Translations under genes and position numbers: made by a program | The notes under the pieces: generated by a model | Databases searched by the model: none | Seen by the model: the letters and a program-made list of their open reading frames with translations, nothing else | What the model was told of the DNA's origin: nothing | Shown: positions 32,902-44,037 of the stretch, one piece after another | Layout: every line of letters starts with the position of its first letter | Numbering within the stretch: position 1 is the first letter of the stretch | Source of the DNA: Coprinus comatus | Taxonomy: Eukaryota; Basidiomycota; Agaricomycetes; Agaricales; Agaricaceae | DNA length: 64,000 nucleotides | Reading direction: 5' to 3' | Assembly (NCBI GenBank): GCA_034638255.1 | Contig: JAWPGT010000085.1 | Coordinates: forward strand, 26,176 to 90,175

Positions 32902-33863
32902 TATAGCGATATTCGAATTGTGAAAGTTTGAGGTGTGGAAGGAGTTAAGAATCACAGAGCAAGGTTGGGGGAGTAAGCAGCCCTAAGCCTTATATTTCGT
33001 TGAAGGAGGGTTGAAATGAGGACGGTTTATCTTGAAAAATAGTCAGGATTACAATAAATGAGACGCTATCCGCATGGTTCCTCTGAAATATTTTAATCTG
33101 AGCTGGCTTTGTGATCCGATGATCATGGTTAGATAGCGGATTCCTTTTACATAGGAGTTCTCTTGAGTATTGTACTTCGTTGAGGAAGCCGAAACCATGC
33201 ACCATCAAAACAGCCGCAGAGTTAAGAGAAAGTGAAATAGAACAAAGACGCAGCCATTCTAGAACTGTGATACAAACATTCGTAGGGATTGTTGACGCTG
33301 GTGGTATACCAATGAAATAGCCAACCATGTACGCCGTCGGCCCGCGGGCCGACATTACTGATACCAATCAAATGCGCACACCATACTTAACAGCGAACAC
33401 TACTCGCATGGACTTCTACGGCGCTTGTATGTGTTGCATCCTTTGGGTCTAATAACGATGCCGTTCAAGAGCCGCCACAGTTCCATCTTGAATACACGCG
33501 ATGATATTTGACTTTGACTTCTTTCGTGCATCCGGTGACGATAATCCTCCATCAACCAACAAGTAAAACACATTGCGGACAACCAGCTTACAAGGTATGA
33601 GTGAGTCATCAAAATGAGTTTCAAAATATCAATTTCTTGATTCCTTTCATGCTAAAAACGTAGGCAGCACTTCGAAGCCTTGATCTTAATCAATTTAGAA
33701 TATGGGGATGCCTTAAAATAGAGTTTGGAGGGAACCGAAATGCTTGGTAGACAGCGCTTTTCCAAGTAGAAGCTACTTCAACAAGAGACCCACCACACGG
33801 TTAGGCGCCCTTTACACCACATATCCCATACACTAATTCACAGCTAACAGAGGTTGTAAGGAA
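32902..33863. other. Intergenic region, left half of an old segmental duplication
   Basis: Stretches at 33090-33130, 33400-33480 and 33790-33863 resemble 36320-36360, 36400-36480 and 36725-36824 in order and orientation. Minus-strand ORFs here (33367 down, 33624 down) have no supporting motif. I do not call a gene. Confidence 0.5.
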
Positions 33864-35171
33864 ATGGGGGCATGTACAGAATCAAATCCCGATATCGCCG
33901 GGATCGGTGTCATCGTTGCGAGTTTCTGTCAGGCTGTGTTCAGTTTTATTCCTCCTCTGCTGGCGGTCAGCGATAGACGGTTCTCAAGACGCGAACGCAA
34001 GCGAGTCTCGATCTTGCCCAGTGGAAATTTAATTCTTTCATGTGCCCTCATTCTCACAGGCCTTGTGCAATTTGGGAATCATCGTCTTAGTGCATATCAT
34101 GCATTAATGATATTGCTCTTATCTGTCTCCCTCGAAGGTCCCTGCACATTCAGTGATCCTATGCTCGCCTCGATATGGAATGGACTGCGTAATAAACCCA
34201 CCACTCAAACGTACATTGACTTCCTTCCAATCAATAGTGGTGTATCACTCCTCCTTTCTGCCTGTCGCGTTCTCCATGGGGTTTTCATAATATCCGTGGT
34301 GCTGAAGGGGGAAAGGCTGAACTGTGTGGAGTCTACGTTTCTACATGTTCTAGGACTCAAGATACACTTCAACAACACCATTTTGAAAACAATTGCTTCA
34401 GCATTCGCAGCCATCCGCATACTTCTTGGGATTCTGACCGCGATAAAAGGTGTACCAGAAGCCTGGAATAATTGGAAGGACAAACTTGAAAATAATGCCA
34501 GTCTTGAAGCAAACGAAAATGCAAAATTGACTACCATTGTCACAAAACTAGGCCTCGCTTTCATCATCTGTGTATTTTTGCTTATCGTAATGGTATCGAC
34601 GTGGACAAAGAGCAGGGAGGAAGGACTAGTAGCAGACGGTGAACGTGAAATGGGATTTGGTCAATGTCTGGCGATCATTCTTGCCGTATCACAATTTATG
34701 CAAGTTGTTCTTGCAGGTTTGGAATGGAAACATGATAGGGAAGTTCAACGTAGAAGTTTGGAAATAAAAATCAAAAATGTAAGTTATCTTAAGTTTTGTT
34801 GCTCACTTCTGCGATGATCTCACGAAGCGAAGGATGAGTCACCTGCGATGTCGGTTGTTGAAGATACAAAAAGCATGGCAACAGGGACCCAGAGTAGAGG
34901 ACCAGCAAGGCACCGTAGTAATGCCGGACGTAGTAACTCAGTATGTTGACCCCATTCACCTTAGGAAAGAAGTCCACAAACTCACGGTTGCACCTAGCCT
35001 GATGATGAACTTAGGGTGCGTTAAGACCAATGACAATCATTCCTGAAAAGCTGATTTGAGAGTATGATGATGAATTAATATTTTATCTATTCTAATATTA
35101 TCCAGGAAGTGAGTGTTTCCCAAGTTATTTGCAACACAACATCTGACTCTTGGCATCCAGAGACTGCGTAA
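33864..35171 (+). CDS. Polytopic membrane protein of unknown function, about 362 aa
   Basis: The main exon 33864-34778 encodes MGACTESNPDIAGIGVIVAS and about seven hydrophobic segments (for example SLLLSACRVLHGVFIISVVL and LGLAFIICVFLLIVMVSTW), separated by charged loops. A GTAAGT donor at 34779 leads to probable exons 34833-34940 and 35106-35171, all in phase, giving a Ser-rich cytoplasmic tail ending DSWHPETA. The NPDIAGIGV start is typical of a basidiomycete family of multi-pass proteins with no known function. A second, truncated copy lies at 36825-37109. The exon structure after 34778 is less certain, because exon 35161-35433 could also be spliced on in phase. Confidence 0.72.
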
Positions 35172-36166
35172 GGCAGAGGAAGAGGCTGAGAGAGCCAGAG
35201 CTCTAGCGCGGCAACTACAGCAAGAGATTGCAGTCAATAATGCCCGTGAAGAGAGGAGACGGAGAGGCTTTGAAGAGGGAATAAGAAGAGGCCGAACCGT
35301 AGCTGAAAATGACATACGGAATGAAGATCAACATGCACGCTCTCGAAGAGAAGGTTACCTATCATCGGATGACGACGAGTCAGAAACAGAGGCTGTTGGA
35401 ATCCGAGTCACCGGACACGGAATTCTTTATTAATTGGCAAACCCTTTCATGTCCAATTTAGGACACCCGACACGGACACGTTTATGATCTCTTTTATTTT
35501 ACTAGACCTACATTCTACTAGACATCTATTTAGTATAAATACTGTAGATATTTGATTGTAGATACTCTACTCGTTTGCCCCAATCCAATTTCTTCTCTCT
35601 AACATCGTCTTATTCTAATAGAGGCTACTAGATATCCTAGAAGAACCTTTTATGGCTCACCGGTACCATCACGAACAACGCCCCCCTCTCCCCCATCCAT
35701 TCGGCCTAACGATCACGACATAGTGATTGAACCTCCTTCCAGACCTTCGTCACCTTTCCCACTTCCACAGTGGCCACTAGCTCCCCCATCGCCACCTTTA
35801 TTCTACCCACCACCTGCACCACCTCTTGACCACAGAAAATCACCAACACCTGATAACTATATTCCTATTTTGGATATCAATGACAACATGATTAGATTAC
35901 CACCTCCCCATGAGCTTAATCCTGAATCTCCAAGTCATCAGTTAATCCCGGTGAATTCTAGGCGAAACGTGGACTTCAACCGGTCATCACCGCCTAGAAG
36001 ATTACCTACCTTCAATTCCGGTGTTATTCCTAGGATTTCTATCACTAAAGAAAGTGGTACAGTCAGCCCCCCTCTCGGAGATAATGACCTTGAAATTCGA
36101 AGTCGGGTGATAAGGCCCCCCAAACGACAACAACCTTCAACCTCAAAAAGTGGGGCTCCACTGTGA
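35161..36166 (+). CDS. Coiled-coil / proline-rich gene fragment
   Basis: Two open stretches look like exons of one gene: 35161-35433 (RLRKAEEEAERARALARQ, a charged coiled coil, then an acidic SSDDDESETE) and about 35641-36166 (Pro-rich, PPLFYPPPAPPLDHRKSP, then DNYIPILDINDNMIRLPPP, ending STSKSGAPL). I have seen this order, an Arg/Glu coiled coil with GFEEGIRRGR followed by a DNYIP...IPPP segment, in basidiomycete proteins of unknown role. The 5' exons are not evident. The fragment overlaps the last putative exon of the membrane protein, so one of the two models is wrong or the gene lost its 5' end in the local duplication. Confidence 0.45.
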
Positions 36167-36824
36167 TTTTGAACGTCAAATGACTGTTGAATACCGACAG
36201 TAGTATTAGTAGCGTTCTCACTACCGGTTTCTTTCGTTTTGTAACCAGTTTGTAACAATACCTATCCACTTACCCCTTCAAGTAAATGATGTCACAGCCA
36301 GGAACATATGTACCTCAAGATTTTTAATCTGAACTGGACTTTGTAATCTGATGGTCGAAGATGGTTGTGCATCATGGTTATCATTATAACCCCCATTCGT
36401 TCTTACTCGCATGGATTTCCATGACTCTTGCATTTGTTGTATTCTTTCAAGCACAACATTATTCAAGGGCATTCATTGAACTCGGAATGCTCAGGTTATT
36501 TCTATCACTGACCAATATCTACGATCTAACAACCACTGAGCAGCTTACAACTGAGTCACAATTTATTGACCAACGACCTTTTAAAAACATTGTCTTCATC
36601 ATACTTATAATCCACATTGAAATGCCATCTTGGCATTGGTTTTAATCGATTAGGAGCCTAAAACACAGCCGGTCGGAGGAAGCCGAAACACTTAGTAGGT
36701 GACAGACAGCCCTTCGAAGCCTCTCAATAAGAAACCCACCATACGGTTAGGCGCCTTTTATACCCTCAACAAATCTCCTCCACTGACTCAGATCGGACAG
36801 CAGTTGTGGGCGAAATTAGCCGCA

Positions 36825-37109
36825 ATGAAGGCATGCACAGAATCGAATCCAGATATCGCCGGGATCGGTGTTATCGTTGCGAGTTTCTGCCAGGCTATCT
36901 TCAGTTTTATTCCTTCACTGTTGGCGGTCAGCAATGGTGGGTTCTCAAGACGTGAACGCAAACGAATTTCGACTCTGCCCAGTGGGAATTTAATCCTTTC
37001 ATGTGCCCTCGTTCTCACAGGACTTGTGCAATTTTGGAACAATCGTCTTAGCGCATATCATGCGTTGATGACGTTGCTCTTATCCATCTCCCTCGAAGGA
37101 CCCTCGTAA
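36825..37109 (+). pseudogene. Truncated duplicate of the polytopic membrane protein gene
   Basis: MKACTESNPDIAGIGVIVAS and the following about 75 residues match the gene at 33864 almost residue for residue. The upstream region with cggttaggcgcc is shared too. The match ends at LSISLEGPS, where the frame meets a stop inside unrelated sequence. The junction carries a 15-bp tandem repeat and a 19-bp palindrome. Only two of about seven membrane segments remain, so it is not functional in the original sense. Confidence 0.82.
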
Positions 37110-37163
37110 CGCCCAAACCTCATAACGCCCAAACCTCCCTAACCGTGTGACGCAGCGTCACAC
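37106..37163. repeat. Tandem 15-mer plus palindrome at the duplication breakpoint
   Basis: taacgcccaaacctc occurs twice in a row from about 37108. Shortly after it come 9-bp arms, GTGTGACGC and GCGTCACAC, around a single A (37145-37163). Similarity to the 33.8 kb gene stops exactly here. Confidence 0.6.
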
Positions 37164-37593
37164 TCAAGGAGCGCGAGTTCGAAATCCAAGTGTAAATATA
37201 GAAATGTCCAAGCGACTCATTTCTTCAATCCATAGTGCATATCAAGGTAATTTTGAATATCATACCACTGTCTGGTGGTTAGTGACTGACCCGATGCCAG
37301 ACCAAGTGGCAAGTATTATGATAGTAGCTATTCATTTTATTACATTGCACAGTATATTGAGGAGTTGACATCTAACCAGAGCACAGTTGATTGATTGATA
37401 AAACATCTTTGAAAGTATAGTCTTAGCTTGAAAATCTGATGGTTTTCAACTACTCGACTCCAAATTGAGACCACTATAAGCCAGTTGACTGATAAAATTT
37501 TTATTTATTAGTCGACTATCAGACCATTCTCAGTCAAGTACTTGAATACTGACCAACTCTAAAACTGTTGAAGGCTTGGTCTCTAAGAAACAT
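37164..37593. other. Intergenic stretch
   Basis: I see no gene. A tRNA-like B-box (gttcgaaatcc, 37173-37183) has no matching A-box or cloverleaf. Confidence 0.4.
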
Positions 37594-38520
37594 TCATCGA
37601 CGTCCCTCTTCATCATCCTCATGCCTACGTTTTCTAGCATGGTCCCCTTCATCATTATAACTCCCGTGTTTCCCATTTTCTGAGAAACGTCGAACACTCT
37701 GAGGGGGAGATCTTGCCCTGGTGGTCCTTTGGGATGGACCTGAGTGTCCCCGACCGTAACTATCCTGGCCCCGACCTCGATTATAATTGTTGTTTTGATC
37801 ACGGCCTCTTGAATATTGATCATTGAAACGGTTTTGGCCTCGACCCCGATAGTAGGGCTGCACTTGTATGGTTCTCTAAGAGTTTGGTTAGGATAACTTC
37901 GATAAAACCAGCACATGTAGACTCACTTGTTGACCACTACTCCTAGGACTCATTGAAACGATTTCTGTGTATTTAGACGTCTTGGGAACTGGGGCAACTG
38001 TTTGTGATTGCTCGACCTGAATTACTTCTGCTGCAGGCTGAGTTTTCTGCTCAGCACCATTCTGCAGGGGAAGTACTTCGGGTCTACTATCAGATCCACC
38101 TGGAGTTGGCAATTGCAGTGGCGTCTCCTGATTCTCTTGAACTTGGGCGGACTGGACCTGTAAGACCGATTGAACTGAAGGGATGTTAGCGTAAGACTTT
38201 AGGGAAGGTATTTCCAACACTCTTCCCCTAAGTATCTCAAAGGGAGTTAACGTAAATCCAGGAGGTAAAGGGGGTGCTTCTCCGGTACGTGTGGACTGGC
38301 ATGCTTGAAGTTGGGGGTCGAAGTGGACATGTTGATTAAAAAATCCATTAGTACCATCAAAGAAAACTTTTTCCTGAGTAACCGATGAACTAGTATCGTT
38401 ATGATGAGTTTATGTTATGCCTTATTTTTGAGAAAGTTAAAATTAAGAGTAGTGGACCTACCGTCCTATCTGTTCTCCATTTATATGTATTGTTTGCTCA
38501 GTGCATATGTCACTATGCAC
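37594..38520 (-). CDS. RGG/RGRD-rich protein with unknown N-terminal region, 5' end unresolved
   Basis: On the minus strand an exon of roughly 38510-38459 (VHSDICTEQTIHINGEQIGR) splices in phase to about 38391-37927 (SSVTQEKVFFDGTNGFFNQH...), then to 37867-37594. The last exon is a run of RG-type repeats (YYRGRGQNRF, YSRGRDQNNN, YNRGRGQDSY) and a basic, acidic tail (RKRRHEDDEEGRR). Gln/Pro/Ser-rich low-complexity sequence lies between. RGG repeats usually bind RNA or drive condensates. No RRM or other folded RNA-binding domain is visible. Further 5' exons probably lie in 38530-38730 but could not be joined without a frame conflict. Confidence 0.55.
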
Positions 38521-38739
38521 ACCATCGATAAGCCATAAGCGAGACATCAACAAGAAAGAATAGAACTCGCATGACAATTGGAAGATTGTGACATGGTTGA
38601 TCGACAGAAGCGGGAGTAATACTCTGAGGTTCATCTGTGTTATTCTGATGACCCTCTTCAGGTTGTTTTTCTGGACTACAAGCATACATAGTAAGTTGGC
38701 CATGTATTAAAGCAAAAAAGGAGCTAAACACTTAGAGTA

Positions 38740-40690
38740 TTCATCTTATGGCAACTCAAGGATAGTAGTATGAAGGTGAATGAGAGAGAGAAGGGCGAGT
38801 ATTAGTTAGCTTTAATGCAGCATATCCCCTTTTTTATTGGTATTCATAATCATGGGTAGCCCAGTGTGTCAGGCAGAAACACAGATTTTTGTGGTGGAAG
38901 CAGCTTGAGCCGAGAGGTAAGGGAGCACTACATCAGCAAAACGCGCATCTCCTTGGCCAAGCTTAAACCTCCTTAAACCTCCTTGAAAACATTTCCAAGG
39001 ATGACCAAGGATATATCAAGAATGTAAAAGAATTTTTATTTTCTCCTTGGAATTACTTAGTCATGCTTGACAAGTCGATTCCAAGCTATTCTAAGCAGGG
39101 GGTCCTGGTTAGTCACACTTAATTCTACTTAGTTTTACCTTATATCTACTTGTACTGCCTTCGAAAATACTTTCTCAAGCTTATAAATCAGGTATATCAG
39201 AATATATATATATATAAAGCGAAATTTCAAGGACTCCTAGAGTGTCTCAAATGCATGTAAATGTATATCAACTGAATTATATTATCAGAAGGGAGACAGT
39301 AATGTACAAAAATACAAGAGTGATTGTATACAGCATAATAGTAGTGTATACTACAGTAATGTACTGAAATAAAGATAAAAAATTACAAGAATATATTCAT
39401 AATAGGAGAACTTACTTGGGAGAATAAAGAACTGGACATTGCGATACGAGTATTGATTGGAACGTTACGTGGGTAGGTGCGTTTGAACGGCGCCGTCAAG
39501 ACGGTTTGAACGATGCTAAGAACGTAAGATTCCGATAAGGATTGAGTATCGAAACAGGTGTTAGATTGAATAAGAACTTACCAGAAGATAGGTCACTACA
39601 ACTCCAGCAGTCCTCCATAGTGTGTACAAATCAGGGGTGGAACAGAGAATGTACGCGTGGTGTAAACGAGCCTGAAAGCATGTTATGGAGTGCAGGAGGG
39701 AGTGAGAAATGAGTAAAATACTTCCCTTGAGACAGATAATGACTCACCAAGGAAGAAACCCCCCTTCGTGGGGTATACACCATACCACGTCATCACCTAA
39801 CCCTTCTATCCTATAGTACACGTCGAGAAGGTTTTGGAGAGCCTAGAAACGTTCCTGTATGTAGAAAAATGAGTGATACAGAAGAAAAACAGCAAGTAAT
39901 GACACACCAGCAGTAAAACTGATGTTATAGCATGGCTACTGCATCGGGACGCGTGTATGTAGGCTTGTTTGAAGCGGAGTATTGAGGCCGTCCTGGAGAG
40001 CCTAAGAACGCGCCAATACACGATTATATGAGCCCAATACATGGAAAATAGTTGAAATTGACATACCTTATAAGAATAATGAAAACCCCACCATATCACG
40101 CGTACATAGACTCATTCAATGCATAATGTCGAAACGGTTCCAACGAGCTCCAACGCGTAGAGTTTCATCAAGGAATGAGAGTGCAGTGGTGACATTACTC
40201 AGAGTTGGCAGTGAGTAGAAGTTGTGACCTTCGTGAGGTTGCATTGCTGATGCAACGTGTCCTGTCACATGTGATGGTGAGAGTGATCATGTGACAGTCC
40301 GATTTTGCGATTTTTCGTGAAGTCCAAATCTGGGAACATAAATGATGTGATTATTGATGCATCATCATGAAATAACAACACATCATTAATGACATCAACC
40401 AAACAAATGAAACAAAAACAAAGTCAATAACACAAATTAACTTTGACTTTTTGTGACCTTAGAATAGTGCTTGGGAAACTTAAAAACTTGGTTGGAAATA
40501 TTGACTACCTTAGAGTTACTTTGAAAATATATATCTAAGTATCAGTAAGTATCAGTAAGTATACTAAGCTACCCAAGCTATACTGAGTACTTACTAAGGA
40601 CATGCTGGAAATGCTGATGTAAGAGCTGGCGATGTGTTATTTCAAATCATAAGACACAGTACGGCGCGAGGTGCAAGGAGGAACCTGGGG
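38740..40690. other. Gene-poor region with degenerate repeats
   Basis: No supportable ORF. Between about 39440 and 40160 at least four diverged units share blocks such as cgttcttag, gacggc, cttcaaac and acgcg. Between units there are GTAAG/GTGAG/GTATG-like signals on the minus strand. A perfect 10-bp hairpin is at 40262-40297. AT-rich elsewhere, with (ta)n at 39208-39218. Confidence 0.5.
40262..40297. repeat. Short inverted repeat (hairpin) with E-box-like core
   Basis: ctgtcacatg (40262-40271) and catgtgacag (40288-40297) are perfect inverted repeats with a 16-base loop. Confidence 0.7.
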
Positions 40691-40699
40691 GAACGACGT

Positions 40700-43600
40700 A
40701 TTAGACCTCGGTTAGAAGGAAGAGTCGGAGATTCCCGGTGTCTCTCTTTCCATCTAAAAATTTCAGGCACATCCAATGCATAATATTCCTACAACACCTT
40801 TTTAATAACATATCATTCAAATGAGTCCAACCAAGCAAACAATTAATCAGAGAAAGAAGGTAAAACATGTGGAATACAAGGCGCACATCTAAAATAATCA
40901 AAAAACATTTGACAATAATGCTTAGCTATTAACTTTTCCACTATTTCCACAACACTCTTATCAATTTTACCTTCACCTTCACCACCACTTCCATATCTTT
41001 CTCAAACAAAGAGTTCCCAATATTTTCAGTATATTTCCTGGCCAATCTATCATTACTTCCCTGAGCGCATCAATTGCTTCACAACGATCCACCCAATTCC
41101 TTCTCAACTAAACCCGGTGATGCTGAAGGGAGATCAACCATTAATAGTGATTCATCACCAAACACTGCAAGAATCTTTCTTTCACAATCCAAAGCTTTAG
41201 CTTGTTGACTCTATATGGTTTCCATTATACACCTATCAAGTGCTAACAACTCCAAATGAAAATTATGCTCCCATGCATCCCAAACCAGTGACTTGCGAAG
41301 CGAATTTGGAAATTCAATTTTACCCCTTCGCCAAACAACTTGTTGACTCCAAACCAATTTTTGTATGTCTTCTATTGAAGGAAGAGGGTAACTTAAAACT
41401 TGTTGAGTAGCTTTGTTCAATCGTTGTTTACGTCGGGTAGATCTGGAGTGTTTATCCTCAAATTTGTGACGATTAGCATCAGGTAAACTCCTTATATCTT
41501 TCCTGACAAGTTCAAGTTCAAGGCCAACATTCCGAAGGTATGTTCGCCATTGTTGAGTATTTGGTAAAGGTGCCAAGTTAGGTTGTAGATTGCTGAGTTC
41601 TCCTAACCATGTAGATCTAACAACAAGCCAACCCAAGGATGACTCTAGGCTTTGTTCGTCGTCACCACATAGGAGATGGGGAGATGGGAAAGCATAACCC
41701 CGGAACAGTGTTGCTCTAGGGTGCTCAATCAATCGACTGAAGGTCGTATCGACACTTTCCAAGGCCTGTTCCCAAACTTGAGTAGGTTGGGTGGCACAAG
41801 GCAAAGTGGTGGTTTTGAAGCAGTCCAAGTTTACCGTGTTTGATTTCTTATGCGCATCATTGTTCAATCTCTCCTGAGGCTTTTCGTCTATGGTTAATAT
41901 GAATGTTAGTGTTTCAATATCCATAGAAACAAAAATAATTCTTACATGGTTTAGCCCTGTGTCTAGGGTCTCATTGCATGTTACGGTTAGAACCAGCGGA
42001 AATTTGTTGGTTATGTACTGACTCTACCGATTGGATATGCGTCAAATTCATAACTCCAGGTTTCCAGTTGTTGATAGCAGTATGCATATCTCATGAAAGC
42101 GGTCCCTAATAAAGCATAGGTGCTCCTGGCCATCGTTTTGTGTTGATGCCGTTGAGGTGAGGCTCCGAGACTTGCCAGAAATCAATGATAGTCGTATTTT
42201 TGGGAATATGTGATTTTGGCCGCACCAACCACACAGGGATGCCTTTTTCATACATCTCGTATACCACAGGAATACAGTCAGTCACACAACCCATCAGGGT
42301 AGGGTTCACTGGTGGGTAACTACCTGAAAATGTAACAGCGCTGTATTTCGTGATCTTGTCAAGCAAAGTGCACATCTCCAAGCAGTATCGTTGAACAGCT
42401 GCTACAGTCGCGGACAAGCGAAATCGACAATTTCACTTATCCCCTATTTATACCCCAATGGCTCGTTAGAATCCCACCAAACTTTGTCAGATTACTCACA
42501 ACTTCAAAAGGAGTCGAATAAGACACTTTTCATAATTTTCCCACGAGTTTTTCTGACTCCCAAAATTTTTGACTATTTTATTGGTACAAATATGTCATTT
42601 AGTATCATTTTTGGTAACCTATCCATCAGCCTTGTGTTGTAAGAATTGCTTCTCTATTCTCTTGTTCTTTTTTATGTGCAGTTTTGAATCAAACTAAACT
42701 CAAACCCCCATGGATGGAATTATATTGAAAAATAGGAATTTCCTAAACAGTGTGAGTGATGGTCACTGTGACTAGCTACAACTTATTAATAACTTTAATA
42801 ACTTCTCTTCTCAGAAAGGTTTCATATTTTGGTTGTCAACCCGCATTTTCAAAAGGAGTCAATTACATTTACGCACACTTGAGTAATATTTGAAGTAAAC
42901 TCTCTGTACTTCCGGAATTTCCACTACCATTGTATTAAATGTCCCTGTTTTTAGGACAATGGCCCATTAGAATTTTATAAAACTTGGCTCATCTGAAAGC
43001 TCTCAACGAGATCTGTCATTTAACATCACTTTCCCATGGATTGAAAAAATAGAGATACATCATGAATATATTTTTGATTTACTTATATTTTTAATTTTGT
43101 AATAACTAGTTGACAGAATAGCTTTCCTTTTTGACAGCGGACACTCCTTTTCAAACGGAGTCGATTGCAGGTACTTTGGTATTTTTTGAAGCATTCTTTG
43201 TGTCCTGCCAAAATTTTTGACTCGTTTCTAATAAAATGCATTTTCTGGAAGAATGGCTTGATAGAATTACATGAAAGTTTGCTGGTGGGATGACCTTGAT
43301 GAGATCTATTGATTGCCAGTAGTTTCTCACGGATTGATGATGGACTCAAAAAACTTGTCGATTTCGCTTGTCCGCGACTGTACGGTAATCATGACATTGA
43401 GAAATGGTTGAGGAGTACAACGTAATGTTGCTATACAATGTCGCATTTTTGCTGCTGCTTGTTGAAGCATCTTCCGATCTCGGCATTGGTACATTGACAA
43501 CTCTCAACTTCATTCAGGAGGTTGGTGCGAATCAAGGAGAATTCTTCTATAATATCGGTAGAGATTGGACCCACTGACGAATGAGGGTCAGCTTTCAAGT

Positions 43601-44037
43601 CCTTTTCCGTCATATCCCACCATAACTCCTAAGCGGGTGCGTACTTAAGCCCTCCCCAATCGGTTTGCGAGGAATGTACGCGAAATGTTCCTGGGAGTTG
43701 AAGTACCACTGTGGCCATTGCACCCAGTCTTCTGTTCCCCAACGTCCATCTGCGCACATAGTCACAACTTGGTTACCGAGATTTAAAGAAGGGATATAGT
43801 TGGCATTGGGTGTGGTAATAACCAAACGCTCTAACTTCGCGCTTGTGTTGGAGATTGTTGGTTTGTAGAGTGCATCGAGTTCAGCAAGAAGCTTCGCATC
43901 TATGCCTTCTAGTTGACCTAGTCACAGATATGGAGTGTGTTTATGGTTACTATAGTCAATGCTCTTACCTACAAATTCACCACAGACATATTGAGTTGGA
44001 AATCACTAGCCTCGGCACCAACTGATTGTTGGGCCAT
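40700..44037 (-). pseudogene. Decayed member of a large basidiomycete orphan family, split by a MITE
   Basis: Coding blocks run on the minus strand: the start MAQQSVGAEASDFQLNMSVV at 44037; EGIDAKLLAELDALYKPTI to LRSYGGI (43920-43610); a frame-shifted block WWDMTEKDLKADPHS; then, across the MITE, VMITVAAVQRYCLEMCTLLD (42420 down); FWQVSEPHLNGINTKRWPGA; an exon 41887-41211 with LGWLVVRSTWLGELSNLQPN; and a tail with HYCQMFFDYFRCAPCIPHVL-like remnants in several frames to about 40700. This layout matches long hypothetical proteins abundant in Agaricomycetes genomes. Stops, frameshifts and the insertion show decay. The function of the family is unknown. Confidence 0.65.
42405..43380. mobile_element. 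976-bp MITE of Tc1/mariner type
   Basis: The ends are perfect inverted repeats of 26 bp starting CAGTCGCGGACAAG, at 42405-42430 and 43355-43380. A TA target duplication flanks it (42403-42404 and 43381-43382), and CAGT termini are typical of Tc1/mariner. No transposase frame is present, so it is non-autonomous. Inside, a unit is repeated in diverged form: caaaaggagtcgaat-like at 42507, 42853 and 43150, and aatggc...tagaatt-like at 42460, 42959 and 43252. Removing it with one TA joins the host coding frame (ITV|AAVQRYC). Confidence 0.92.

Noticed and set aside
37173..37183. tRNA B-box (gttcgaaatcc)
   Set aside because: No A-box at the right distance and no cloverleaf can be drawn.
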